Positions 1-8,837 of a stretch of DNA of 64,000 nucleotides are shown here, piece by piece. A program made the position numbers and the translations under genes. Origin of the DNA: an uncultured Pirellulaceae bacterium (lineage in GTDB: Bacteria; Planctomycetota; Planctomycetia; Pirellulales; Pirellulaceae); NCBI GenBank assembly GCA_938084685.1, contig CALKGE010000005.1:1-64000 (forward strand), written 5' to 3'. The notes beneath the pieces were generated by a model that was given only the letters and a program-made list of their open reading frames with translations, ran no database searches and was not told the DNA's origin. Each line of letters begins with the position of its first letter. Positions within the stretch are counted from its first letter, which is position 1.

Positions 1-1
1 A

Positions 2-577
2 GAAGCAATTGACGCAGGATTATATGATCCAAGTGGTTATGCTACTGATTGGAATACAGATCCAGAGAAAGCGGCAGTGGCATACACAGAATACACTTAC
101 TTGGTAAACTGGTCAATGTGGGATATGAGTGTATACTGGGATGGCGGCTCCCTTAGTCCTGAATGGGATGATAGTTTAAAGACACCAGCAGGTATGTTGG
201 CAAATAACCCATTAGGTTATGCATTGTTCAATACATACTTTGCTCCAGTGTTGAGCAAACCAGATTTTGCTACAATAGAAAGTATTTTTGGTGAAAATGA
301 CACAGGCGTGTCAGGATATGTTGTTGATGAATTAGTAGGCGGAACTCCAGAAGTACCAGGCGTACCAGGCGTACCAGGCGTGCCAGGCGTACCAGACGTA
401 CCAGGCGTAACAGACGCCATTGGCAAAGGAGGCATATTTTCGTATGCCCATGCGCCTACCAATAAACTCGCCAGCAGTATTCCACCTACAAGAATCTTTC
501 TATTTATGCTATTCATGAAGTATCCCTTTGACACATCCCGAAAACGAAAAACGTCTTTCTCCATAATGACGTTCTAA
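2..577 (+). CDS. Partial unknown protein with Pro/Gly repeat, open at the window edge
   Basis: The frame is open from base 2 to the stop at 577, so the true start lies outside the window. The N-terminal ~115 residues are rich in Trp, Tyr and Asp and look like real protein. They are followed by about seven V-P-G type triplets and then a basic tail that looks less natural. Codon use is AT-rich, unlike the genes that follow. I do not recognise the family. The part after the repeat (about 415-577) may not belong to this protein, because the opposite strand there reads as a convincing signal peptide. Either this is a genuine divergent gene or two sequences were joined inside the repeat. Confidence 0.4.
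   Translation, partial: EAIDAGLYDPSGYATDWNTDPEKAAVAYTEYTYLVNWSMWDMSVYWDGGSLSPEWDDSLKTPAGMLANNPLGYALFNTYFAPVLSKPDFATIESIFGENDTGVSGYVVDELVGGTPEVPGVPGVPGVPGVPDVPGVTDAIGKGGIFSYAHAPTNKLASSIPPTRIFLFMLFMKYPFDTSRKRKTSFSIMTF
217..516 (-). CDS. Alternative reading: secreted protein with Gly-Thr-Pro repeat
   Basis: On the minus strand an ATG at 516 is preceded by AAGGG at a plausible distance. It opens a protein whose first ~25 residues form a classical signal peptide: basic N-end, then a hydrophobic stretch rich in Leu, Val and Gly. This leads into G-T-P triplets read from the same 9-bp repeat that the plus strand reads as V-P-G. After the repeat the sequence is unremarkable and stops at 217. It overlaps the plus-strand frame, so both cannot be fully real over the whole stretch. 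The N-terminal half is the believable part. Confidence 0.3.
   Translation of the reverse strand: MNSINRKILVGGILLASLLVGAWAYENMPPLPMASVTPGTSGTPGTPGTPGTPGTSGVPPTNSSTTYPDTPVSFSPKILSIVAKSGLLNTGAKYVLNNA
352..411. repeat. 9-bp tandem repeat, about seven units
   Basis: Degenerate copies of the unit GTACCAGGC run head to tail. They read V-P-G on the plus strand and G-T-P on the minus strand, so the repeat is low-complexity and collagen-like in both directions. It is a natural place for slippage, recombination or a false assembly join. Confidence 0.85.
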
Positions 578-683
578 CTGAGTAATGCCATTGTAGCTTT
601 TGCCACAGAACTTACCAATTCAGGGTGACAATGTGATGTCAACCTGGACGGTTTCGTTCCCATTTCCAGATAACCGGACCATC

Positions 684-1103
684 ATGATCAAGATCACCTC
701 CTCGATATCAATTCCTGCCGAAGAAGTGGAACTCACTTTTTCCCGCAGTCAGGGACCTGGTGGCCAGAATGTCAACAAAGTCAACTCCAAAGTGACTCTG
801 CACTGGGATATCAAGCATACCAACAGCGTGACCGCGCCTGTTCGCCAGCGGATTTACAGCAAGCATGCCGGAAAGATTAATAAGCAGGGAAAATTGGTCA
901 TCACCAGCCAGAAGTACCGTGAACAACACAAGAACCGCTCGGATTGCTATCAAAAACTTGGTTCTATCATCACCGATGCTCTCCAAACCAGAAAAACCAG
1001 GAAGCGAACGAAGCCAACCTATGCTTCGAGAAAACGCCGATTAGAGCAAAAACGGCGACGCGGTCAGACAAAAGCCGGGCGGCAGACACGTTACGAACAC
1101 TAG
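684..1103 (+). CDS. arfB: Alternative ribosome-rescue factor ArfB (peptidyl-tRNA hydrolase, YaeJ/ICT1 type)
   Basis: This protein hydrolyses peptidyl-tRNA on ribosomes stalled at the end of truncated mRNA. The catalytic GGQ tripeptide sits at residues 26-28 in the context RSQGPGGQNVNK, as in class I release-factor-like domains. The C-terminus is a long Lys/Arg-rich tail, the part that in ArfB occupies the empty mRNA channel. There is no codon-recognition domain, which excludes PrfA and PrfB. Starting at 684 gives 139 residues, close to the usual ~140, and the N-terminus then aligns with the E. coli family member. Upstream in-frame starts exist, including an ATG at 636 that follows a CAGGG sequence, and cannot be ruled out. 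Confidence 0.88.
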   Translation: MIKITSSISIPAEEVELTFSRSQGPGGQNVNKVNSKVTLHWDIKHTNSVTAPVRQRIYSKHAGKINKQGKLVITSQKYREQHKNRSDCYQKLGSIITDALQTRKTRKRTKPTYASRKRRLEQKRRRGQTKAGRQTRYEH

Positions 1104-1222
1104 GCCAACAAGTCGCTCTCTGTTTCCTTGAAGAGGGTGGGTATTCAAAACGGTATAAATGGTCGATAATATCGCGTATTCCCGGGGCACTGACTGCCCT
1201 GAAGACTCGAGGACTGGATTCT

Positions 1223-1954
1223 ATGACCGACTCACGAAATATCTCTGACATCCTTGAAAACTGGAAATACGATCCTCAATCCGTTCATGCCCGTCTCGTC
1301 GAGGGCCAAAATGGTAATTCGGATGTATTGCAAATGCGAGTAGAAATGGGCATTATCCAGATGGAGACCGAAGGCCGTCCAGATGGTCATCGGCCAGAAG
1401 GCTTTGCCACCTACCTCGACTTCCTTTTGCAGGAGGAGATTGCCCGGGAAGAGCAATGGGCACTGAACGACGAACAGTGTATCGAAGTGGATCGCGAATT
1501 CATGCAGTTTTACCAGCGACGTATCAGCTGGCTCTCGATCAAGGAATACGATCGAGTGATCCGTGATGCAGACCACACGCTGGCCCTGATGGACTTTTGC
1601 AAGCGGCATTCACCCGATGAGGGTTGGACAATTGTCCATGAACAGTATCGCCCTTTTGTGATCTTCCACCGAACTCAGGCTGCCGCATATCACCAACTCA
1701 ATGAAACCACACCACAGGCGGCAATCCAGTGTATCAACGATGGCCTGACTACCATCCAGCAGATCTTTGCAGAACACGATCTGGAAGAACATTTCGACGA
1801 AGATGAACTTGTAGGTCAACTACGTGAGATACGAGATTCGTTGCGCAGCGAATACGATGTTGGAAAAACACTGCACGAACAGTTAGCCGAAGCCATCGCC
1901 AGCGAGCAGTACGAACGAGCTGCTGAAATCCGCGATCAACTAAGCCAGAACTAG
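1223..1954 (+). CDS. UVR-motif-containing protein of unknown function
   Basis: The 243-residue protein is acidic and mostly helical in composition. Its last ~25 residues match the UVR motif (L-x-x-A-I-x-x-E-x-Y-E-x-A-A-x-I-R-D) found at the UvrB C-terminus, in UvrC and in McsA-type adaptors, where it mediates protein-protein contact. No nuclease or helicase motif is visible, so this is not UvrB or UvrC. GAGGA about nine bases before the ATG at 1223 decides the start; a longer open frame extends upstream into arfB but lacks coding character. The role of the upstream ~200 residues is unknown. Confidence 0.75.
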   Translation: MTDSRNISDILENWKYDPQSVHARLVEGQNGNSDVLQMRVEMGIIQMETEGRPDGHRPEGFATYLDFLLQEEIAREEQWALNDEQCIEVDREFMQFYQRRISWLSIKEYDRVIRDADHTLALMDFCKRHSPDEGWTIVHEQYRPFVIFHRTQAAAYHQLNETTPQAAIQCINDGLTTIQQIFAEHDLEEHFDEDELVGQLREIRDSLRSEYDVGKTLHEQLAEAIASEQYERAAEIRDQLSQN

Positions 1955-2012
1955 TCGAACTGGTCAATCTGGTCGAACTGGTCGAACTGGTCGAACTGGT
2001 CAATCTATTCAA
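1954..2012. repeat. 9-bp composite tandem repeat between convergent genes
   Basis: Units of GTCGAACTG alternate with GTCAATCTG, about six and a half copies. The repeat starts on the last base of the UVR-protein stop codon and runs into the 3' end of the isomerase gene on the other strand. Confidence 0.85.
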
Positions 2013-2823
2013 TCTTGGCGGCCGCGATCAGTTCTTCGTAATAACGACAACTGTGCTCAATCACTTCTGAATAGTTCAAAGATTCCAGTTCTTCGCCCAT
2101 CAACCGCACATCGAAGCACCCATCGTAACCGTGCGCGAGCAAAGCAGCGACCAGACGTTCGAGTGAGATATTTCCTTCTCCCAACAAACAACGATTCTGC
2201 TCTTCATCCGGACTGCTGGAAGCATCTCCCAAAAACACGACCGCTAACTGTGGCACCAGCTGATGCAGCAATGAATACAACTTACGGCTGCGTCCCCAGT
2301 GGTAAGTATCCAGCGCCAGTTTGAGATGCCGACTTCCCATGGAATTCACAAAGTCCAGCGCAGATTCCAGATTAGTCAAAAACGTCCAATCCGCTCCGGC
2401 CCGTGCGTGCATTGGTTCCAGCGCCAACACAACATCGTTAACTTCGGCTACGGGCAATAGCTGTTCCAATGCCATCTGTATCAGTCGGCAGGCATGACTT
2501 TTGGTATGCCCGGCTCTGGCGCCTGTATAAATGGTCAGGCAATCTGCCTGCAATAACGAGGCTGTTTCAATGGCCTGTTCGGCATCGTCGACCGCATCCT
2601 GGAAACTGTGGCCATCGTGCCCAGTAAAACCACCAGCAAAATAAACGTTACTCACGTCTATTCCTGTTTCAGCCAGTAGCTCGGCACCTTTCTCTTCACC
2701 ATAATCCGCCAGTTTTTGCCGCCAGATTCCCATCGCCGGGATGCCATAGCGAGCAAACGTGCGGACGTCGCGTTCAAAGGACCAGCTGTATGTCGTGACT
2801 TCGCTTATGGAAAGACGTGGCAT
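2005..2823 (-). CDS. Sugar phosphate isomerase/epimerase (xylose-isomerase-like TIM barrel)
   Basis: The 272-residue protein has the layout of the AP-endonuclease-2/xylose-isomerase-like TIM-barrel superfamily. Features are an N-terminal substrate-entry strand, a conserved acidic position in LALEPMHAR near the middle, LALDTYHWGR after it, and a final strand giving DVRLMGEE. These are the usual positions of metal-binding Glu, Asp and His. It is probably a cytoplasmic isomerase or epimerase of a keto-sugar or polyol; the substrate cannot be inferred. It starts at an ATG, and its 3' end overlaps the tandem repeat, which supplies the last few codons. Confidence 0.75.
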   Translation of the reverse strand: MPRLSISEVTTYSWSFERDVRTFARYGIPAMGIWRQKLADYGEEKGAELLAETGIDVSNVYFAGGFTGHDGHSFQDAVDDAEQAIETASLLQADCLTIYTGARAGHTKSHACRLIQMALEQLLPVAEVNDVVLALEPMHARAGADWTFLTNLESALDFVNSMGSRHLKLALDTYHWGRSRKLYSLLHQLVPQLAVVFLGDASSSPDEEQNRCLLGEGNISLERLVAALLAHGYDGCFDVRLMGEELESLNYSEVIEHSCRYYEELIAAAKIE

Positions 2824-2918
2824 GACGGAAAGGCGACGGAAAAACTGAGTGGAAAAGCGGACGTGAGATTTATATATGATAACGATTTTAAAAGGCGGAT
2901 GGTATACACCCCGGCAGA

Positions 2919-3851
2919 CTACTCACGCAGATTCCATGCATCCAGCCATTGCTCATCCAGTCGTTTGAATTTGAAACGTTCCACCATCTTCGCTTCCATA
3001 TCGTCGAAATGACCCGCTCCGTAGAAGACTCCGATCTTTTTATTCGAAGCATTTTTAAGTTGCTCTTCCAAAACATCCAGAGCCTTGTCATTGCGCAGAT
3101 GAATAATCGTCGATCCCTCAGGCCCACTCATCACGTCAGGCAATCCGTCCAACTGTTCAAACTGCTGAGCCAGAATCATCTTCATCCTGCGTTCGCGATC
3201 TTTGGAAAACAGGGCTATCACCAGACTTAAATCACTTACCTGGCCTGGTGTTCCCTGTAGCGCCAATCCCTGTCCAATAGAACGAAAATACATCTTCATG
3301 AAACTTTCGTCACGCTCTTGCATATGCTTGGCAAATTCCTGAGGAGTCATGTCAGCATGTACAAAATTATCTGCTGTGTAATCAATTTGCTCCAACTGAT
3401 GTGTCAAACCAAGCACTTTCTGCAATCCTGCCTGAGAACCTGCCACAAAATCCAGACTGATTTCCTGCTTATGTCCCTTCTCGATACGCGTTCCTTCCGG
3501 AGCGACTAATTCGTACAGCACGACATCGTAATCTTCAAATAGCTCATTGAGTTGCTCATAGTAGTCCTGGTCTCCAACGTGGATAGCTCCAATCAGATCC
3601 ACGCGGACCTTACGCTGAGCTCCCCGCGTACCCTGCATTTTCACAATCGCTGTCTGCAATGCCAGTGGCTTCTGGTTGTCGTCACGAGCGATACGCACAT
3701 AGGACCGATTCTGCCCCTCGGCGACCGGCTTTGTTTTGTCCTTGGACGTTTCCTCAGCTCGGTTTGCCGAAACCCCGGTCAAGAGCAACGCCAGAATCAG
3801 TGCAAACCTGCCTACTGACTGAAACGTGATAGATGAAGGCAACTTAACCAT
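2919..3851 (-). CDS. Secreted TraB/GumN-type protein
   Basis: The 310-residue protein begins with a signal peptide (hydrophobic stretch at residues ~14-28, ending near SANRAEE). The mature part has the TraB/PrgY/TIKI hallmarks: a G-A-I-H motif followed by a helix, a conserved Glu in VVLYELVAPEG, and a second conserved His in the late G-A-G-H motif. In TIKI proteins these residues form a metal-dependent protease site; for most bacterial members the substrate is unknown. A GAG lies six bases before the ATG. It is likely periplasmic. It follows the isomerase gene's 5' side on the same strand, but nothing links the two functions. Confidence 0.75.
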   Translation of the reverse strand: MVKLPSSITFQSVGRFALILALLLTGVSANRAEETSKDKTKPVAEGQNRSYVRIARDDNQKPLALQTAIVKMQGTRGAQRKVRVDLIGAIHVGDQDYYEQLNELFEDYDVVLYELVAPEGTRIEKGHKQEISLDFVAGSQAGLQKVLGLTHQLEQIDYTADNFVHADMTPQEFAKHMQERDESFMKMYFRSIGQGLALQGTPGQVSDLSLVIALFSKDRERRMKMILAQQFEQLDGLPDVMSGPEGSTIIHLRNDKALDVLEEQLKNASNKKIGVFYGAGHFDDMEAKMVERFKFKRLDEQWLDAWNLRE

Positions 3852-4183
3852 AACTAACTCGGATTATGTAAAGGGAATTGTAATGGTAGACGTAGTTACG
3901 GACGATTTACATGGCGGTTAATCGACTCGTGTGATGCGTCGTTATTATAACCGCATTGAGCCTCAGCTCGCGAGATGCGAGCCAACTCAGTGGCCCCATG
4001 CTGTGCATTTGCCCCACTTTCACAAAAAACGAGTGAATATCGGGAAAAATCGTCACAGATTACCAGAGTTACTCAACTCTTACGACCATCACTGACGATA
4101 CGACCTTTAACAAATTGCAGGTTCTGCCGATGCGTACGTACACGTCGGAAAAATCTGGATTCAACGATTAGTGGTATCAAGTG
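3852..4183. other. Intergenic region between divergent genes
   Basis: This 332-bp stretch separates the TraB-type gene (leftward) from the BBP7-like gene (rightward), so it must hold both promoters. A small perfect hairpin (GCTCGC, five-base loop, GCGAGC) lies near 3966-3982. No tRNA, riboswitch or coding sequence was seen, and no promoter hexamers are clear enough to call. Confidence 0.5.
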
Positions 4184-5359
4184 ATGAGAATCCCCCGTAT
4201 TCCAACATTACTCGCCGTCCTGGCTGTCACCGGTCTCACAGTTCCGACTGTCGAAGCTCAGAACTACGGCCAACGTAGTTATTCCGGGCCGTTTGTTGAC
4301 TTTGATGAGTTCAATCCGGACTACCAGTTCTTTGCGCCTTTGGATAACACCCACTTCGGAGACTTTACACCGAACGTGGGCTGGTACTTCACCTGGGATA
4401 AACTGTTTACTAAAACGGCCCGTCCTCGTGCAGAGGAATCCTACGGTGGATTTGATCGAGGCTCGGGTACCCGCATCAACCTCGGTTTCATGCGAGGTGG
4501 GGACGATACAGGCTGGAGCTTGACGACGACCAGGCTCGGCGGACCAAACTTTTACCAGGAACTGGTTGTCGAACGTAACAACCGTGTAGCTGATCCCGAC
4601 GCCGGCGGCGGTGGTGGCGGCGGCGGCGGTGGTGGTGGAAACCAGACACCAACTCCCAATCAGGACGACAACAATCCCATCACTGGTCAACGTGACTACA
4701 TCCTGCGTGATTCCATCAACTCTATCGATTACAGCAGCTGGGAACTCAATCGCACCTGGCGTCTGGCTGAAAACGACAAAGGACGAATCTGGGAGCCAAT
4801 GATTGGTATCCGGTATTCCAATTTCCAGGACCACTTTGAAGGTGCTGAGTACAATCGGTATGACGATGAAGGAAACCCTGTGCCTCAGATTCCCGATCCT
4901 AACGATCCAACATCACCTGCTCCTGATGATGCGGCCATGGAAGAATACATTCTGAACCAGGGTGTTCACTACAATGACATGTTCGGTGGTCAGTTGGGGC
5001 TTCGGTGGTACCACAAACAGAGTCGCTGGTTACTGTCCAACGAGATCCGCTTCTTTGCGATGAACAATCGGCAGACCATTCGACAACGGGAACTCCGGGA
5101 AGTGACCCTGGTAGACGTTGGAACCGGAGAAGAACCCGACTCACAAACTCGCGAAGAAGTCATCGAATGGGAAAGCAATGACTCATTCGTCTGGGGTGGC
5201 GAATATCGTGGTGAGGCAGCCTACACGATCACTCGCGACATGACCGCTCGCTTCGGATTCAATGTACTGAACTACGGCAAGGGCATCGGACGTGGAGGCA
5301 ACTACGGTGACCGGTTCCTGACCTACGGCTTTAACTTCGGTATTACGATCAACCGATAA
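4184..5359 (+). CDS. BBP7-like outer-membrane beta-barrel protein
   Basis: A signal peptide (residues ~1-25, ending VEAQ) is followed by a sequence with alternating aromatic and polar residues and many Gly, Asn and Asp, typical of outer-membrane barrels. The C-terminus ends in short amphipathic strands (LTYGFNFGITINR). The layout fits the planctomycete BBP7 family of predicted barrels, an assignment by resemblance. A run of about 13 consecutive glycines lies near residue 145, encoded by an almost pure GGC/GGT tract that should be prone to slippage. A GTG directly before the ATG could also serve as start. A strong terminator follows. Confidence 0.7.
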   Translation: MRIPRIPTLLAVLAVTGLTVPTVEAQNYGQRSYSGPFVDFDEFNPDYQFFAPLDNTHFGDFTPNVGWYFTWDKLFTKTARPRAEESYGGFDRGSGTRINLGFMRGGDDTGWSLTTTRLGGPNFYQELVVERNNRVADPDAGGGGGGGGGGGGNQTPTPNQDDNNPITGQRDYILRDSINSIDYSSWELNRTWRLAENDKGRIWEPMIGIRYSNFQDHFEGAEYNRYDDEGNPVPQIPDPNDPTSPAPDDAAMEEYILNQGVHYNDMFGGQLGLRWYHKQSRWLLSNEIRFFAMNNRQTIRQRELREVTLVDVGTGEEPDSQTREEVIEWESNDSFVWGGEYRGEAAYTITRDMTARFGFNVLNYGKGIGRGGNYGDRFLTYGFNFGITINR

Positions 5360-5377
5360 TTGACTTTTCATGAAACC

Positions 5378-5410
5378 AAAAGGGCCGTCATCTCTGACGG
5401 CCCTTTTTTA
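5378..5410. terminator. Bidirectional intrinsic terminator
   Basis: A perfect 10-bp stem (AGGGCCGTCA with TGACGGCCCT) and four-base loop are flanked by A-rich sequence on the left and T6 on the right. It can end both the BBP7-like transcript and the converging FAAL-fusion transcript. Confidence 0.9.
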
Positions 5411-5435
5411 TGGATTCGATACCAGCAGCGATCAT

Positions 5436-8400
5436 TTACACTTCGGTACGCTGGACGCTGTTAGCTACCGTAGTCGGTCCCGATTCAAACTTGAGATACG
5501 CCCGATCAATCTTCTCTACCTCTTCGGCAACTGCTTCACAGGTCTGAATGATCTGTTCTTCGCTATGCGTTGAAGAAATGAAAAATCGTAATCTGGCTGC
5601 CGCTTCTTCCACAGCCGGATAAAGAATTGGCTGGACGTTGATCCCTCGCTCAAACAACTGATGGGACAATTGTAGCGCATGCAGAGAATTACCAATGATC
5701 ACCGGAACGACTGGAGTGTTGTTACCTAATCCTGTATCCAGGCCACGTTTTCTGGCTTCCTGCAAAAAGAACCGACTATTGTGTTGCACTTGAGCAACCC
5801 GTTCGGGCTCATCTTCCAGAACTCGCAAAGCAGCCAGCGCTGCTGCTGCATTGGCCGGCGACAGCCCAACACTGTACACAAATCCGGGGGAGGTGTATTT
5901 GAGATATTCCACCAGCTCTTTCGTACCGGCGATGTAACCACCACAACTTCCGAAAGTCTTACTGAGCGTCCCCATCCAAATATCCACTTCGCGGGCATCC
6001 ACACCAAAGTGTTCGCTAATCCCGCGACCTCGTTTACCCATGGTTCCGATGGAATGTGCTTCGTCAACCATCAAAAACGCTCGATGTCGTTTCTTCACTT
6101 CGATAAACTTTGGCAGCTCGGGAAAGTCCCCGTCCATACTGTAGACACCCTCGACGACGACCAGCACCCGACGGTACTCGTGACGAACTTCACTCAGAAT
6201 CTCGTCAAGTTCTTGCCAATCATTGTGCCTGAACGGACGCCGTCTGGCGCCAGATAAAATCGCGCCCTGGATGATACTGTTGTGAGACAAACTGTCATGG
6301 ATGATCAGATCGCCGGATCCAAAGAGATGTCCGATCGTGGATTCGTTGGTAGAGTGCCCACCGACGTAGGTGATAGCATCCTCAACGCCAATGAAGTCTG
6401 CGATGCCTTGTTCCAGTTCACGATGAATTGGCTTCTCACCGGATACCAGGCGACTGGCCGAAACGCTGGTACCGTACTTTTCTACTGCCTCTTGCGAAGC
6501 CCTGATCACTGCAGGGTCCCCTGACATGCCGAGGTAGTTGTAGCTGGACCAGCTTAACAACTCACGACCATTAATTGTCGTTGTATCATTGGTTACTGAC
6601 TCATGCACACTGAAATAGGGGTTGGGCAATCCGGTTGAAGCGAGCAACTTCTTGGTTTTCTGAAGTCGCAGATACTCGGGCATCAACGCAAAATTGTAAT
6701 CCGATTCGGGAATCTCGGCCCGTGTACTACGGGAACTCTTGGCTTTTCTGGAAATCTGCCTCAGATGGGCGGTGACGTCTTTAAAGTACTCCTGAACGGC
6801 TCCGGCAACCTGTCCGACCGTTTCGATCTCCTGAAGTACCTCTTCCGGAAATCGTTGACCAAAAACTTCCTCGATTGAATTGGCAATCTGTAGCCGCTCC
6901 AGCGAATCCAGTCCCAGATCGGTAACGATATTAGTCTGTTGATTCAACGAACCAGCCCGTTCACGAGCCACTTCACGAACCTTTGCCATCACCAGTTCGA
7001 GCAATGCAGTCGGGATATCTCCATCTTCAGTTACGTCCGCCAAATCAGCGGTTCTGCTGATAACCACTTGATCAGCATCATCATTTTCCCAACTCAGCCA
7101 GGAGGCGATTGTCTTTAGCGTTCCATCCTGAAAACTGTTACGGCAGGCATGTCGCTGAATTTTCCCGCTGGAGGTTTTCGGGATCGACCCGAAACGTACC
7201 AGGACAATCCCATCTGGAGGTACATCATGTTCAGCAGTAACATCGTGACGGATGGCCTGAATCACGTCGCTCCAATCTTCTCGCCGTTTCCGTTCGACTT
7301 CAGCCACCACAACCAGGCGTTCACGCCCATCAATATCTACGGCAAAACACCCAACGGCTCCGTTCTGCAAACGATTGCTCGCTCGTTCTACCGTCAACTC
7401 AATATCCTGTGGGTAGCGATTCACCCCACGAATAATAATCAGGTCTTTCAGTCGCCCTGTTACAAACAGGTCATCACCCTGAACAAAGCCAAGGTCGCCA
7501 GTACGCAAATAGGGCCCTGTTTGGGAGTCCGCCAACTTGGCCTCGAAAGTTTGTTGCGACAGGGCAGGTTTATCCCAGTAGCCCTGTCCTACGCTGGGAC
7601 TATTAACCCAGATTTCACCCACTTCACCGGAAGGGAGACGCTTGTACGTTTGTGAATCAACAATGGCCACGTCTTCATTGGGAAAAACTCGGCCACAACC
7701 AACAAGTGTCCGAGCGCCACGGACGTCAGGACTCACCGGAACGACTCGGTGTTCGTGCAAGGAATCATTATCAAATGACCTCAGCGTTGGTTTCTCCGTC
7801 ACCACTTTACCGGTGACGATCAACGTTGTTTCCGCCATTCCGTAACATGGATAGAAGACCTGAGAATTAAATCCGACAGTTTCGAACTTACGCGAGAAAT
7901 CACTCAAGGTTGACGCGCGAATCGGTTCCGCGCCGTTGTAGGCCAAACGCCAGCGGCTTAAATCCAGCCCCTCCATCTGCTCGTCAGTAACCTGTTGCGA
8001 GCAAAGGTCGTAGGCAAAGTTTGGCCCCCCCGAGATCGTGATTTTATATCGTGTGATTGCTTTCAGCCAGCGAATCGGCTTCTGAAGAAATGCCATCGGA
8101 GACATAAAGACGCAAAAGCAGCTGGTGTACAGCGGAGCCAGTAAACCGCCAATCAGCCCCATATCATGGTAAGCTGGCAACCAGCTAAGACCGCGTGATT
8201 TCCAGCTCAAATCAAACGCATAGGTGATCATCTGAAGATTCGCCAGCATATTACCATGCGAAATCATGACCCCTTTAGGGCTCCCGGTCGAACCCGATGT
8301 GTATTGTAAAAATGCCAGATCAGACTGCTGGATTTCAGGAGGCGTCCAATTGGTGCTCTTTTCAACCAGAACTTCTTCGGTGGCAATCCATTTGGCCTCC

Positions 8401-8837
8401 CGCAGACGGGGACTGTCCTCAAGAATCGGCTCACTACGATCAATCACATCACGTGTTGCAAAAACAAACTTGGGCTTCGCATCATCAGCGATCGAATCGA
8501 TGCGATTCATTTTGCGGTTTCGACGAGGAGGATAAGCGGGTACAGCAATCGCGCCTGCAAACAAGCAACCCAGAAAGCCTTTGATGAATTCCATCCCGGG
8601 AGGATAAAGAAGTAAGACTCGTTCACCTTTCACAGGCCCAGATTCCTGCAACTGCGCAGCAATCGCCCGAGCGGAATCTCTCAATTCAGCATAGGTGATC
8701 TGTAACTCATCTTCTTCGCCATCAACCAGAAATGTATACGCTACCTGATCTGGTCGTTCTTTTCCCCAGTACTCCAGAGAATCTACGAGATGGGTTTCGA
8801 TGGGCTTGTAAGGGGCAAATAAGCGATCTAAATTCAC
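5436..8837 (-). CDS. Fatty acyl-AMP ligase / acyl carrier protein / alpha-oxoamine synthase fusion
   Basis: One 1133-residue polypeptide carries three enzymes. Residues ~1-575 are an adenylating domain of the fatty acyl-AMP ligase type, with the YTSGSTGSPKG phosphate loop near residue 180. Residues ~610-690 are a carrier domain with the phosphopantetheine site DLGLDSL (Ser645). Residues ~720-1115 are a PLP-dependent alpha-oxoamine synthase (family of BioF, KBL, ALAS and serine palmitoyltransferase) with the Schiff-base lysine Lys960 in GTLSKTFGSCGG. The order implies that a free fatty acid is activated as acyl-AMP, loaded on the carrier and condensed with an amino acid, losing CO2, to give an alpha-amino ketone. 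This resembles the first step of sphingoid-base synthesis. Starts at GTG with GGAG nine bases upstream. No partner enzymes flank it. Amino-acid and acyl specificity are unknown. Confidence 0.88.
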   Translation of the reverse strand: MNLDRLFAPYKPIETHLVDSLEYWGKERPDQVAYTFLVDGEEDELQITYAELRDSARAIAAQLQESGPVKGERVLLLYPPGMEFIKGFLGCLFAGAIAVPAYPPRRNRKMNRIDSIADDAKPKFVFATRDVIDRSEPILEDSPRLREAKWIATEEVLVEKSTNWTPPEIQQSDLAFLQYTSGSTGSPKGVMISHGNMLANLQMITYAFDLSWKSRGLSWLPAYHDMGLIGGLLAPLYTSCFCVFMSPMAFLQKPIRWLKAITRYKITISGGPNFAYDLCSQQVTDEQMEGLDLSRWRLAYNGAEPIRASTLSDFSRKFETVGFNSQVFYPCYGMAETTLIVTGKVVTEKPTLRSFDNDSLHEHRVVPVSPDVRGARTLVGCGRVFPNEDVAIVDSQTYKRLPSGEVGEIWVNSPSVGQGYWDKPALSQQTFEAKLADSQTGPYLRTGDLGFVQGDDLFVTGRLKDLIIIRGVNRYPQDIELTVERASNRLQNGAVGCFAVDIDGRERLVVVAEVERKRREDWSDVIQAIRHDVTAEHDVPPDGIVLVRFGSIPKTSSGKIQRHACRNSFQDGTLKTIASWLSWENDDADQVVISRTADLADVTEDGDIPTALLELVMAKVREVARERAGSLNQQTNIVTDLGLDSLERLQIANSIEEVFGQRFPEEVLQEIETVGQVAGAVQEYFKDVTAHLRQISRKAKSSRSTRAEIPESDYNFALMPEYLRLQKTKKLLASTGLPNPYFSVHESVTNDTTTINGRELLSWSSYNYLGMSGDPAVIRASQEAVEKYGTSVSASRLVSGEKPIHRELEQGIADFIGVEDAITYVGGHSTNESTIGHLFGSGDLIIHDSLSHNSIIQGAILSGARRRPFRHNDWQELDEILSEVRHEYRRVLVVVEGVYSMDGDFPELPKFIEVKKRHRAFLMVDEAHSIGTMGKRGRGISEHFGVDAREVDIWMGTLSKTFGSCGGYIAGTKELVEYLKYTSPGFVYSVGLSPANAAAALAALRVLEDEPERVAQVQHNSRFFLQEARKRGLDTGLGNNTPVVPVIIGNSLHALQLSHQLFERGINVQPILYPAVEEAAARLRFFISSTHSEEQIIQTCEAVAEEVEKIDRAYLKFESGPTTVANSVQRTEV

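Noticed and set aside
708-986. Minus-strand frame inside arfB
   Set aside because: It is a shadow of a gene with clear GGQ motif and family alignment.
944-1222. N-terminal extension of the UVR-motif protein into arfB
   Set aside because: The stretch has no coding character and overlaps arfB; GAGGA before 1223 gives a better start.
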